Counted from the first letter of the stretch, positions 48,645 through 59,806 are shown. The stretch is 64,000 bases of DNA from Ligula intestinalis (GCA_036362985.1 JAYGXS010000008.1:17510006-17574005), one strand, 5' to 3'. Numbers and translations are program-made. Notes: generated from the letters alone by a model not told the origin.

Positions 48645-48732
48645 GGCGGCCTCGGTGGGATTCGCACGCATAACTGCAAAGACAAGGCTTGCGTACAGCC
48701 AGCACTCTAACCTCTTTAACTAGGAGACCCCG
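48645..48732 (-). repeat. tRNA-like SINE head
   Basis: The minus strand carries CTCCTAGTTAAAGAGGTTAG (A-box region) and GTGCGAATCCCACCGAGGCC (B box). It is related to the copy at 23621. Confidence 0.55.
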
Positions 48733-49306
48733 ACTGACAGGTCTGAGTCACGTTATCCATCCAACATCCTGATAGTTACTTAATCCCACAATTCTAGTGT
48801 GAAAATCTAATTGTCCAAGCTGTATTTCCTGTATTCGCCTAGATGGCTCGAGACGTCAAATAGTAGGTATTAGACCGCTAGCCATACCAAAGCCTCGCTT
48901 CTGCTGCTGTGGATTTGAATCTTATAGAGACTTCCGAATTCCTCACATCAGGTCATAACATATGTTGCTGATTAAAACGAACAGGCGAGTTTCAGGAAGC
49001 AGTTCAGAAAAGGAAGATCCGGTCGCTGGAATTTGGCGGTTATTGGCCTGGTGTTTCGGATTCTCACTGGTAGGATGGCGTCTGTGACTGTCGCTCATGA
49101 CGGGTTCGAACGAAAAGCCGAAAATCCCAGCTAATAAATACCATGTTCCAGCGGTTGCATCTTATTCTTCTTTGAAAACATTAAGTCAAAGGTTCCCAAA
49201 TCATCGCACCTAATCCTGACTGGGATTGGAAATAAGTGCTGAAGCCTTTATGGTCTTAACTCAAAAATCGGGGCCACAGCAGACTGGCTTTAGTAAAATT
49301 GCTTAC

Positions 49307-49553
49307 GATCTTTTTCTGTGGTTGTGGTGGTGGTGGGTGGTGGTTCCTCGGGGAGCACCTCTTCCGGCTTGGTTACCGCGCAGCTGAAAGACACCCGGAG
49401 GAGCTCAGAGGGAGGACGCGTGTTGGAGGCCTCCTGTCCTAAATCCAGTGAGAGCTCTTTGTTATCTGCGATGTCCAGGAATACATCAGATCCTCGGCCT
49501 CCCAGCCTGACATCCTGTCGGGGCCACACTGAGGAGATCCATCGATCTTGTTC
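49307..49553 (-). CDS. SIK: SIK-like kinase gene, internal exon (tail region)
   Basis: 247 nt, phase 0 in and phase 1 out. Acceptor TTTTCAG, donor GTAAGC. It starts EQDRWISSVWPRQDVRLGGR, continues GSDVFLDIADNKELSLDLGQ, and ends in a run PPPTTTTTTEKD. The first half, with Trp residues and a hydrophobic/acidic alternation, looks like conserved protein. The Pro/Thr run is built on an ACC/ACA microsatellite immediately before the donor, so its length may vary between individuals. No SIK motif that I know is in this piece. Confidence 0.68.
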
Positions 49554-50599
49554 CTGAAAATACAATGCCGCAGTAGTGCAATGCAGTCAACCTTGTGGTG
49601 TACCAGCGACCAGGATTGTTATTTCGTGCCCTTTACGGTCGTACAGCAGGGAAGTCAGACTTAAGGTCATTTAAACCGGCCACCGGATAGTAACTGACGG
49701 GGCTCAAGAGTGAGCCCCCCTAGGGCGAATTGGACATGTAAATCCTGTACCTAATAGATACAGTTTCTATCCGCAAAACCATTTAATAGAAACAGTAGAT
49801 GTGGTGTCGCAGGAAATTTTAACCATCATTCTGCAATACGTTTTCGTTTCGAAATATTACCTTTAGTAAACCTGTTATAGTAACTGACATACCAGTGATG
49901 TCAGGACGCGGCTGTTCAACGTGCCTCCTTCGAGGCGCCTGTAAAAATGACTGCTTAAGAAGGATGATTTTTGACTTTGATTTTTGTTTCCCTCATTAAT
50001 TCAAGTATATTCTACAGAAAAAATGCGTAGAAATATTGATTTTTCTACCTTTACTTCGAATGTAACCATAGCTTTACCAGAAGCCCTAATCTCCAGGAGC
50101 TAGGGACGCTCCTATTCCAGCGCGTTGCTATGTAATGGTATTTGAATATTAGAGAAGGGCGTTATTAGGACGGCACAGAACATGGGGCAACACTCTTGCC
50201 ATCATGCGGTCAGGATGATAAAGACAACTCACACGCGAAAGTGCACAGGCACAAAGACCCACGCGCACGCGTAACAGCACCACCAGGTCGTGTGACCCTG
50301 AAGGGCCCGATATCACACGATGGCTGCCCGCATAGGCCGCTTGCGCACAGACCAATAAGAAGAGCCAAAGCGGATAAAGGCTGTTTGTCCTTAAATACGA
50401 TACCATCGACAGAAAGCGGGCTTGCTACCCATTGGGAGGATTTTCTGCCAACCGAGAGAAGCTGCTGGATACGCGGGCGACTGGCTGCGCACGGAAACAA
50501 CTTGACGGACACGCGAACGAGTAGAGGCACACGCGGAGAAGCTGATGTACACGCAGAGACTGTCGCAGTAAACTTGTTCTCTGCTATCATGCCTGTCTC

Positions 50600-51790
50600 C
50601 TATTCCACATATACAATTGGGGAGCATAACGGACGTCTAATGCCTACTGAGGCATGGGTAACTGAACCCGACATAAAGTTCCTTAGTTTCATAGACAACA
50701 GCCCTCACATGGTTTTTCGATAGGCCGAAAGCAAGGTTTCCTTAATGAACAAGAGTTTGAAATGTTTAAACTCACAGGCATAATCCCTCCAATGCTATAT
50801 AGTTTGCCAAAGATTCACAAAACTTGACCTCCCAATGTGACCGATGCTAGATATATGCAGTTCACATTTTTATGAAATTGCAAAGTGTTTGACAGAAAGG
50901 CTAAAACCGATTCGGTACCAAATAACAGCATGTAGCCTGCGAGACACATTTGAAGTCATTGAGTTCATAATGAATCCGAATCACATCGGGAAAACTATGT
51001 TGTCCTTAGATATCACGTCCTTGTTCACTTACATTCCCCGTCACAGAAACCATGCGACGAAATTGTAAGACAGGATTTTCCAACCGACCAGAGACCTCAA
51101 GGAAGTGCCCTTTTGCTGCACAGTAAATGTAAAATTCAGTTTGGACGACCAATTTTACCGCCAAATCGATAGTATAGCGATAGGCTTACCCCTTAGACCT
51201 CTACTAGCTCATGTCTTCATGAAAAAAACTGGAAAACAACTAATTCTTCCCTAATTTAGAGTGAGGAGAATATGTTCCCCAGGTAAACTGGAGAACGAAC
51301 TCATCCCTATCCAAAGCACTCTGGGAGAAAACCGCTTTCACGAGCAGCAAATTTCTGCATCTTTACTTAAAGGCCGCAATCATGCGCACTTATCCATCTG
51401 CTAAGATAAGACTAGTATTTTCAAGCACTCTACCTCTCCACGCTGGCGGCAAGTGTTGACTCCTGGTACAGACCTTTTCGATGTGTATCTACGGCTTTAC
51501 TTAATAACGTGGAGCAGGTTATATAAGCCGAACTGCTAGACGTTTTTCTAAGCGCAGGCTAAAACAACATCCTTCCTGGCTAAACCGAGGTATAGTAAAA
51601 TCCATATCTAGCGCGAATTTGGCTCTGTTAGTTGACAGTGGTCACCAGGTAGATGTCAACCAAATTGTCCGAATCATTTATGCAGTGCCCACCAAACACT
51701 TAAAGTTCCTGCATCAGCCGACTATTGCGATGACAGAGACAGTCGCCATACGGCTAACCATCCCGATTTTTTGCGTGTAGAAGGCCTTTT
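50600..51790 (+). mobile_element. Penelope-like element, reverse transcriptase and end fragments
   Basis: The plus strand shows, across several frameshifts: PPMLYSLPKIHKT (usual 'PRLYGLPKIHK', RT motif region), TMLSLDITSLFTYIPRH (usual 'SFDVTSLFTNIP', RT palm), FYRQIDSIAIGLPLRPLLAH (usual 'YRQ-DG-AMGSPLGP'), and near the end LKQHPSWLNRGIVKSISSAN and SGHQVDVNQIVRIIYAVP, matching the segment after the GIY-YIG domain. The catalytic YADD was not found. It is a decayed copy with internal deletions. Confidence 0.85.
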
Positions 51791-51959
51791 CCAGACACTC
51801 AGGCTCCCTTGGCCGAAAGCTAACTCGCCATACGCCGTTATGCCTCCTATTAAGCTGTGAGACAGCGACGAGACAGTGACAACATGCGTCCTCATGCCTT
51901 CTAACACGATGCGAGACAGTGACATCTGGGCGACATTAACAAATTATCGGGCCCTTTAC

Positions 51960-52170
51960 CCTTCTCCCCATTTCTGAGTCCCTTAATGGGACTAAAATCA
52001 GACCCCTTGATCTGTGAACACCTTTCCCTCTAACAACTGTTGATTGGATGGTTAAATTTTTGTAATCCTTCCCTCCTCACTATCATTTTAATCGTCTGAT
52101 TATAAATAATCTAAAACGTACATTCGCTTCCTGAACGCTTACACGGGTATCGTCGGTTAACTTGATTCCG
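51960..52170 (+). repeat. Penelope-like 3' tail
   Basis: It follows the RT and GIY-YIG remnants by about 170 bp and shares ordered blocks with 35440-35720 (CAGACCCCTTGATC, TTGATTGGATGG, GCTTACACGGGTATCGTCGG). Confidence 0.65.
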
Positions 52171-52342
52171 TCATAATCAGTATTCCTGATCAGAACTGAT
52201 AGAACGACGTACCTGTTAAAAAGGACTTTTCTGGTCGTTTCTGATCCGTAGGCCATCCTCAAACCCAAGTTAGGAAGAACTGGCATACGTACGTGCAAAT
52301 TAAAGTAAACTGTAGGCTCTACTTTTGCAAGGTATCTCCTAC

Positions 52343-52744
52343 CTCACCAGACACCAGCGCGACACTTGGTCCAGTGGTGGCTTCCCGCTGTAGACCACGC
52401 CAGCTGCCAAACTCAGGTTGCGTGATCTGGCGTGGGATGCGTATCACAGAACGCCTCCTCATTTTTACGCCCTCCGGCGCGTCTCCCGTCGCCTCCTCTA
52501 CAGATTCTCCCTCCGCCTGCGCCTTCTTAGTCACTGACGCAGTCGTTGCAACCGTTGAGGGCCCCCCTCCAGGCTTCACTTCCTGCAGGCCTGCAGACCC
52601 ACACTCCGAAACGGAGGGGTGAGACATGCCCGTTCGGCGGCGGCCTATCGTGGGGCTGGGCAGCTGGATAGTGTGCCGTCTGAGGTGTTTTGCCGTTTGA
52701 GGAATTTGCTCCGTCAGGACATTGAGGATCTCATCCTCGTCCGC
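52343..52744 (-). CDS. SIK: SIK-like kinase gene, internal exon with basophilic phosphosite motifs
   Basis: 402 nt (134 codons), phase 0 on both sides. The acceptor is CTACGCTTTGCAG and the donor GTAGGA. It starts ADEDEILNVLTEQIPQ, followed by HLRRHTIQLPS. This resembles the R-R-H-T phosphosite I recall as conserved in the tails of vertebrate SIKs, where PKA phosphorylation creates a 14-3-3 site. A second basic motif, MRRRSVIRIPRQ, lies in the second half. Between them is a Ser/Thr/Gly-rich linker. The end reads GPSVALVSGE. The R-R-H-T comparison is from memory and should be aligned. Confidence 0.75.
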
Positions 52745-52983
52745 CTGCAAAGCGTAGTTAAATTGAAGGATTAGGGAAGGGCTACTCAGAATGACTGTTT
52801 ACATGCGAAGTGAAAAAGGACATGCATGAACATGAATATATCCTGGTCAGGATAAAAAATGGTCCCCATGTAGGGCAACCATAATCACGTCTTTTTCTTC
52901 TTCGTCTTCTTCATCCTCCTCTTCACAACTAAGTTGATATCTTTCGTATATAGATGGGGATACAGACCAAGGCTATGGCGCCT

Positions 52984-53150
52984 GTGATGGCCATTTCTGG
53001 CTTATTGGTCCTCATCAACCGGTCATACCCAATCCGCGAACTGCTTGGGTTGCAGGTTCGAGCCTCGGATGGCGCGACACCTGGGGCTGGGTAGGGCTAA
53101 TAAACCGGATATGGGCATTTCAGTCTCCCTTGCCTTCGCCTGTTGTGTTT
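52984..53150. repeat. Head-to-head GAGCCCC SINE fragments
   Basis: A minus-oriented piece (GATGGCCATTTCTGGCTTAT, 52987) faces a plus-oriented piece with CAGGTTCGAGCCTCGGATGG and GGGCATTTCAGTCTCCCTTG. Confidence 0.6.
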
Positions 53151-53269
53151 ATCTGCGTTTGAGTGCGGTTTATCAGTTTATAAAGCGTAGTAGTACACAG
53201 CTAGGAATACACAGAGAAAGTGAACAGTCACACCTGTTTTCGGTTTCCTTGGGGAACCAAAATTCCCCA

Positions 53270-53586
53270 TAGGTTTGCTGGCTTTTGCTTCGTTGGCTGA
53301 TTGTGTCCCCGAGTAGCCTACTGTCGGTTTTGCTGTCCATGATGCGAACGCACACCGCTGCTAACTCTTGTACCGTCATTTCGGTTTTCTGATTTAACTG
53401 AGTAAGAAGGCGTGGGCGGATGTCGGCGTTCTCAGGCAGCATCAAGGCTTGAATAAATAGATGGGCCTTTAACCACTGGATAGCGGATGTTTCTAAGTCC
53501 GCTTGAGGATACACATTATTCAGTCGGACGGCTAGATAAAAGTAGTCTTCATCCGGCTGTCTCTCTAGTTTGAAACACTGTAACAT
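53270..53586 (-). mobile_element. Retrotransposon gag remnant, open frame
   Basis: About 105 codons without a stop: FKLERQPDEDYFYLAVRLNN, AIQWLKAHLFIQALMLPENA, DIRPRLLTQLNQKTEMTVQE and AAVCVRIMDSKTDSRLL. The pattern ('DI--RLL--L-Q-----T-Q-L---C-R---LK-D') is that of gag proteins of Ty3/gypsy-like elements of nematodes and flatworms. No zinc knuckle, protease or RT follows, so it is a truncated copy. It is on the same strand as the host gene, inside its intron. Confidence 0.7.
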
Positions 53587-53782
53587 AGCGACTTATAAAA
53601 ATTGAATAAATACTTCAAATTGTTAACCGTGTCCGAAAACGATTTGTCAACTGGCTTTATGGATAAGAAAAACTTAACGTACCGCTCTTGTTCTCGTTGA
53701 CCAAGTCTGAAGATTAGGACCTCCACCTCTGTTTTATCCTCAATTTGTTCTCCTTCTTCAAAGCGCCCATCGTATTTTCAAA

Positions 53783-53960
53783 ACGGGCTGTTCTGGCCGC
53801 CAAATTCAGCCAACCTATTCTCCACTACCTCCGTACAGAATACACTAATCCTCCCACCTGGCATCTGACTTCTTCGCCTCTAACACAAAACCAGACTTGA
53901 AGATCGCAGTGGCAAGAGTCTTCACTTATGAACTAAAGTCACTGCGATAAATGGCCATAA
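53783..53960 (+). repeat. Dispersed repeat R1, right part
   Basis: CTATTCTCCACTACCTCCGT, CTCCCACCTGGCATCTGACT, GAAGATCGCAGTGGCAAGAG and AAGTCACTGCGATAAATGG. Confidence 0.65.
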
Positions 53961-54387
53961 ACTCTGCACTTAATACAACAGTAGAGGCAGTGCAGGCTAA
54001 ATGATCTCTGGGCACTATTCTGATAGTACAATACGCTGCTGTACTTGTAGGGTAGTCTCATCGTGCATTTTTTTACACAGCTCATGAGACAGGGATGTTC
54101 AGAAGAAACCAACACAATCGAACAAGAATTATGTTCGTCTGAAACCTCGGATTACCACTCAAGCCCCTTTATCGGAGACGGTAGCAGCTGAGAGTAGTTC
54201 ACTGGTGTGACGGTGGTATTCACATGTGCGACCTCAGGTCTAAAATGTGGATTTGTAGTGGTCCAACACCGAGTGTAAGGTTCAATCCCTCATCTCTCAT
54301 GACTGCTTGTAAGTTCACATCAGTGTCTGTCGACCCTAATCTAGTCTGCCAATACAAGCGAACATCCGTGTCCCAGGAAGCAATTGA

Positions 54388-55063
54388 GAAGAAGAAGACT
54401 CGATCGCTGGGACAATATGTTTATTCGCCTGACGTTTCGATATCCGTCGCGGATTCGTCATCAGAGACATGAGTAGCANNNNNNNNNNNNNNNNNNNNNN
54501 NNNNNNNNNNNNNNNNNNNNNNNNNNNNNNNNNNNNNNNNNNNNNNNNNNNNNNNNNNNNNNNNNNNNNNNNNNNNNNNNNNNNNNNNNNNNNNNNNNNN
54601 NNNNNNNNNNNNNNNNNNNNNNNNNNNNNNNNNNNNNNNNNNNNNNNNNNNNNNNNNNNNNNNNNNNNNNNNNNNNNNNNNNNNNNNNNNNNNNNNNNNN
54701 NNNNNNNNNNNNNNNNNNNNNNNNNNNNNNNNNNNNNNNNNNNNNNNNNNNNNNNNNNNNNNNNNNNNNNNNNNNNNNNNNNNNNNNNNNNNNNNNNNNN
54801 NNNNNNNNNNNNNNNNNNNNNNNNNNNNNNNNNNNNNNNNNNNNNNNNNNNNNNNNNNNNNNNNNNNNNNNNNNNNNNTAGCAGTTGCGTTAAACAGTAG
54901 GCTGTGTTGATCAACTGTCGCCTCTTCCCTCTCCCTTTGAAATTTTTTGTATTCAATCCCGCATGCTACTCATGCTACTCATGTCTCTGATGACGAATCC
55001 GCGACGGATATCGAAACGTCAGGCGAATAAACATATTGTCCCAGCGATCGAGTCTTCTTCTTC
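54388..55063. repeat. Identical 91-bp inverted repeat flanking the assembly gap
   Basis: 54388-54478 and 54973-55063 are perfect reverse complements. The right arm begins TGCTACTCATGTCTCTGATG and includes TATCGAAACGTCAGGCG and AATAAACATATTGTCCCAGC. The sequence type (GATGA, CGAAACGTC) is that of Penelope-like tails. R1-like or CTTCCTGGGA-type sequence lies outside both arms. The gap probably reflects an assembly failure at this palindrome. Confidence 0.85.
54479..54878. other. Assembly gap, 400 N
   Basis: A run of exactly 400 N, probably a scaffolding gap of estimated or default size. Confidence 0.99.
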
Positions 55064-55069
55064 TTCCCT

Positions 55070-55345
55070 AATCTAGTCTGGCCAATCATCTCACTGAGGA
55101 TGCTCACACATGACTTCGCTGGAGGCGCCGCGATTAATCCCGCGCTCTCACATCTCGGACGCCACCCTTGCGGACGCGATCGCGTCCAGGTGCCAATTTC
55201 CTTAAATCTATTCTACGCTACCTCTGTAGAGATTTTACTTCTTCTCCGACCTGGTGTCCCACTTCTCTTCTCCTATGGAGCCGGGCCCAAATGTCCTAGC
55301 AGGTGGGGTCTTTACTAACAAATTAAGCCACTTCGATAGGTCATA
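55070..55345 (+). repeat. Dispersed repeat R1, nearly full
   Basis: CTAATCTAGTCTGGCCAATC, CTCTCACATCTCGGACGCC, CCTGGTGTCCCACTTCTCTT, GGGCCCAAATGTCC and ATTAAGCCACTTCGATAGG, in the same order as 34450-34740. Confidence 0.7.
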
Positions 55346-55790
55346 TTTAACAAAAGAGTGATGAGTGAATCCTATCGCATTCTGGAATACCGACAGCTCT
55401 TATAATCGACTTAAATGAGCCATTGGCTCGGACAAGACTAGGAGGTCAGATATCATAGCGTGGTTTCTAGATCCTTGTTGATCTGAGAACCTCCAGAATT
55501 ACATTGATCGTAGAGTGAAGGAGGCGAGCGGCTAACAGGACCTCTAAAGCCTTGAGGGGAACATTGGTGACAGCCTATAATACTCTGTGGGGGAAGGTCC
55601 ACAGTCCCTTGAATAGATTGATGTCCGCTACTCTCACTTGACTAAATAGTTTAGCTTTTAGTGGATAGTGTAAGAGTGTGGTGAGTGCCGATCGAAATTA
55701 TAGTAAACTAGCGTTTACAGTTTGAATGTGCAACGATCTGCGATCGAGACCTCGTTTGCTGCTAACCATTGACAGTACAAATGAGGTTGC

Positions 55791-56350
55791 AAATAGGCCC
55801 CACAGCAAGGCGAGCGCATAGACGACTTGCACTGTGTGTACCGCACTCACTCAGTTCTCAATCACTTGGGTCTGGGATCACAACATGGCCGAATGGACGA
55901 CCATTCTGACTACGTGTGCCATACACGCTAGATCCCAAGACAGAAGACCAGTCCTTCACACACCAAGAAACGGGACGGCACGGATCCAAACTTCATGCAG
56001 GTGTCATCGAGGCCACAGGGAACCATTGCAACCTTTCTCCCCATTTTTAAGAAGGGGACTGCCACTCCACACATGCTTATACTAGACTAAGCGCGGGGTT
56101 ACGGTTACCTCGTCAAGTGGTGACCTTCCAAGCAATGGCTTCTAACGCACCGTGATAGATTCAAGCGCGTCAAACTAGTTACAGCAAAGGATATGCGCTG
56201 AGTACTATCTCGCTTCCTTCTCTCTAGCATCAGTCAATTGCTCGAGCAGGCATTGGGTGCAGTAGCTGACAGAGCCAGACAGCTCGTGTCACGCATGGGT
56301 CCGAAGTGTAGTAACGGCGATCAACTAAGATGTCACCGTCTGATAACGCC
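55791..56350 (+). repeat. Dispersed repeats shared with 14.5 and 19.6 kb
   Basis: CCCCACAGCAAGGCGAG (55798) matches 19578. 'GTGACCTTCCAAGCAATGGCTTCTAACGCACCGTGA' in outline (56117) matches 14526. I could not assign a family. Confidence 0.45.
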
Positions 56351-56383
56351 CTCTTTGTATCCCCAAATAAGAACATAACAAGA

Positions 56384-57708
56384 AGGGCGTAACAGCGGAA
56401 GTCACCCGAATGAGGGTTTAATTGTGTACAGAACCCGGAGTTGCTGCTTCGGGTGGCAGTAGTCGCGGGCGAAGCCCGGGCTGATGTGGGCTACGTCTAG
56501 TCATGCCTGGGTGTGTCTGCAAGTCTCAGCAAGTCCCTGTGTGAGATGTGAAGCGAGTTCAAGTGTTGTATGATTGGTGCGTTGAATTACTCGAAGGATG
56601 TCGAGCATTGAGGTCACCTGCTGCGTGGCCGGAGGTTGGCATGCTCACCCGGTGTACGAGTGAATATCCGTCCAGTGGTATAAGGTCATCGAGTGGGGAC
56701 AGTCACAAGCACAGATACATGACCTCGGGGCAGCTCACATTGAACAAGGAATCATTGCTGGTCGTCGGCCACAGCAGCGATTCGCCAGGACAACCTGCAA
56801 AGTTATGCTGGCAGTCGGTTAGGCTGACTCCTAACACGAAGAACGTGTCAAACGCGGTGGACTTTCCTCGACTTAGGTAGAGAAGTGATCTTTCGATCTT
56901 AGAGATCATGAGAGGCTATCAGTGGTAATGGCAACAACAGTGCCCGAAACGAGCGGCAAAGAAACGATGTTGGCACGGCTGGAGGACTTCTTCCTCAATA
57001 CTATCCGAGTTCGACCTAGGCTTCTATGGCTGCGTTTTAATGACGATGCAGCCTTTGATTAGCGATAGAGAGCCGGCAAATGCATGCATACAGTGAGCCG
57101 AAGTCGACGTGGACTTTGTTGAGGATGTTGCTCGGCTATTTCTGGTAGTTGCCTGTTTCTGTCATATCGGGGTCACCTATTTGTGGCGTTTAAGCCGTGC
57201 TTGTCACAGAGGACTACATTCACTAGGCCGAATTCCGGATGGAAGTAAAAGGACAGAAGTCGCTAGCGTCAATGATTTATTGTACACAGTGGGTTCGCGT
57301 GTCCGAGTGGAAGTCGGTCGGGGTGTTTACAGGCCAATGAGTGCGAAAGCACTCGATGCGAATCTGGACGAACTTGAGACAGCTGACCTTGACAAAGAAC
57401 ACGTGGCAGCAGGCTACGCCAGCTGAATCATATGCGCGGGCCACTTGCGTGTGCCGCTGCTTCGAGCACGCATGCGGCCCAAATATTAGAAAAGTCTGCG
57501 AGCAATCAGCTTGTTTCACGCCGTAGGCCAGAATGCCGCAGAAGGCCATCGCACGTCACTGACAGGAATGCTCGAGAACCGCCAGAACTCCATAAATAAG
57601 CTAGAGCTGACTAGCTAAGAAATCCACTGTTTCTGTTGAGCTTGAATAAAGTGATCAATATTAGAAACTGGATCTCTTTTATTCTTCCGCCTAACTGTCG
57701 GGGTATAG
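56384..57708 (+). mobile_element. Possible solo LTR of a gypsy-like element
   Basis: The left edge reads GCGTAACAGCGGAAGTCACC and the right edge TTCCGCCTAACTGTCG, which would be degraded inverted TGTAACAGCGG/CCGCTGTTACA ends. Near the right end are a TATA-like CCATAAATAAGC (57590) and a GAATAAAGTGATC poly(A)-type signal (57646), in LTR order. The interior frames (56548-56880, 57109-57426) match nothing I know. It is long for an LTR. Confidence 0.3.
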
Positions 57709-58877
57709 TGATGCTGTTTTCGCTAAACAATAGCTTGCGTTATCAGCATAAATAAATCACAAGGCAGAGTAGATAAATAGCACCCGCACTCATCTCCGAC
57801 CGACTAATACGCATGAATTATCATGCATAAAAGATCATGACCTATTAAGTAGCGTTCGCCGGCCCACTATTCGCCACCAGCCCTTGCATCGAAACTCAGC
57901 TCCCAAAACAGCAACTGAATCTGATTCCGTGGGCTTAATCAGCTTTAATAGGATTTTCAGAAAACTGAAACACTGTTTTCTCGGAAGAAATTTGAACAAT
58001 GCAAATAGCACGAGATTAGCAGTGATCTTTGACTTGTTTAATACGATTGGTTACTTCTTGCAGCAAGAAACCAGAACACATTTTTTCAGATTGAATGGAG
58101 TTAAGTTTACGAAGGGGTGTACAAATCTGCCCACTCGTGAATATTGGCCAATCAGGATTTCGAGGCCAGTTTCGACGTCTGTTGTGCAAATATTCACGCG
58201 AAGGCAATTAGGGCCGCTATGGAGACTGCGCAACACACCAAGGTCTCTCCACTAGCAACGAAGAGGGGGTAATTTCGCGCCAAGGAATAATGACAGAACT
58301 GGAAACAATTAAATGTTTGAGTTCACCATAAGCATTTAGACGAAAAACGTCTACAAATTAGAAGACGTTTTGTAAAAAAGCTGATGTTGATCACAATTTC
58401 GCTGTCAATGTTCACTCCAATAGCGATTAATTGCGACCAAGTATTAACGATACGTCAAAAGAGACTGAATTTACACGCATTTTGCCCTGCCCATTCATGA
58501 GTACAGTAGATAACGTTTCTATTAAAACATCAGTGGAAATACTTAAGTGCAGTTGCAGCCTGGGATTGTTAGACGAAAAATCACGAAGCATAAAGTCAAG
58601 ATAATTTGGGCACATCAGGATAACCTTAGTTGAATGCACGTATTTCCGGTCACATGGAAAAGGTATAATAGTTAAAGACTTTTGAAAAGTACGGACGCTT
58701 TTCCTGGCTTTCCGAAGCCCTTGAAATACGAAAGGTATTTTATAGACAACATGCCAATATCATCGTTCTTGTGGGCTTTTTACTGTGAGCTACGCCACCT
58801 TTAATACAGGAAGTCTATTTTCCGATGTAAAGAGTGAGCTTTTGTGAAATGCATACGATCCAGTTCTGACGAACTTG

Positions 58878-58965
58878 GTGGCCTCGGTATGTCTTGAACC
58901 CACACCACAAAGATGAAGGCCCTAGCACAGCTATAGCCAACTGAACTACGCGACACCACCGGGAG
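58878..58965 (-). repeat. tRNA-like SINE head
   Basis: The minus strand carries GTGGTGTCGCGTAGTTCAGT, GGCTATAGCTGTGCTAGGGC and GTGGGTTCAAGACATACCGA, i.e. A and B box regions with a GGTGG/CCACC outer stem. Confidence 0.55.
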
Positions 58966-59806
58966 CCATGAATTTAGTCACACTTAGGTGAAGTTACACG
59001 CGCAATCTACTACAAAGTACGGAACACCCAACTTTGACACAGTACACTGACTGCCCAAACAAGATTTCCCAGGCAATCAACCTAGGATCCATCAGATCAC
59101 TACTAAGCTCAATAAATTGATCGAGGTTTTACGTCAGAATTCTGGACCCACAGCCTAGTAAGTCGGAGACGGCAACCCAACAAGAAACCAGTCCAAGCCA
59201 CCTCACGAAGACGCTATCAGGCAGGCCACCACGGCTTCATATATTTTTTATGAACGCGGGGCTATGATACACATACCCTTAATTGCTAGCGACTAACGGC
59301 GTTGAGAAGAGGGAACTAGACTGTATCGCAGAGCTAGATACGGTTTGGCACATTCTGTTTAAAATATTTCGAAGAGGGCCGTGTTCAAATAAGTATTCCC
59401 TACTTATTCCCATGAAAACAAAAGTAGGCGAAAGCTGCACAGAAACAAAAAGAACTTTCTTCCATGAAATAAACTGTTACAACATGCAAATTTTAATGGG
59501 CGGGAGGCCGAGCATGCAGCATCAAGGATATCCGGCAGTACATCTGCCAAGGCCGCGTCGGCTGGGGAAGTAGGACAGCTGACAGACGCACATTCGGGAA
59601 ATAGCACCTTGGAGAACAATGCATGCAACAATACGAGAAGGACATGCTCATCGTTGACGCGACAACACAGACCAACGCAGCGTACCTGGAGGATGGCCAA
59701 TGCGATTCGCGCATCCATCCTTTTGGCCTACAAACGTAGAGAGAATTAGACTTTAAAATACCATCTACTGAAGAGCATTAAGTAGGCAGATTGTTTCAAA
59801 ACTTAC

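Larger units (their letters stand above)
46864..49306 (-). other. Intron, 2.4 kb
   Basis: The donor is GTAAGC at 49306. It holds a duplicated segment, degenerate telomere-like DNA and a tRNA-like repeat, listed separately. Confidence 0.5.
49554..52342 (-). other. Intron, 2.8 kb
   Basis: GTAGGA donor at 52342 and TTTTCAG acceptor at 49554. It contains a Penelope-like RT fragment, its tail, and a GAGCCCC scrap at about 49680-49720. The 175-codon plus frame at 50196-50723 is partly the Penelope fragment and partly composition. Confidence 0.55.
52745..59806 (-). other. Intron, 7.1 kb, with the assembly gap
   Basis: GTAAGT donor at 59806 and TTTGCAG acceptor at 52745. It contains a SINE pair, a gag remnant, two R1 copies, an inverted repeat around 400 N, a possible solo LTR and a tRNA-like repeat. 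55350-55790 and 57720-58870 show nothing recognisable. The gap could hide further sequence, though the phases on both sides already agree. Confidence 0.55.

Noticed and set aside
50196..50723. 175-codon plus-strand frame
   Set aside because: It runs from low-complexity sequence into a Penelope-like fragment, and its first half has no motif.
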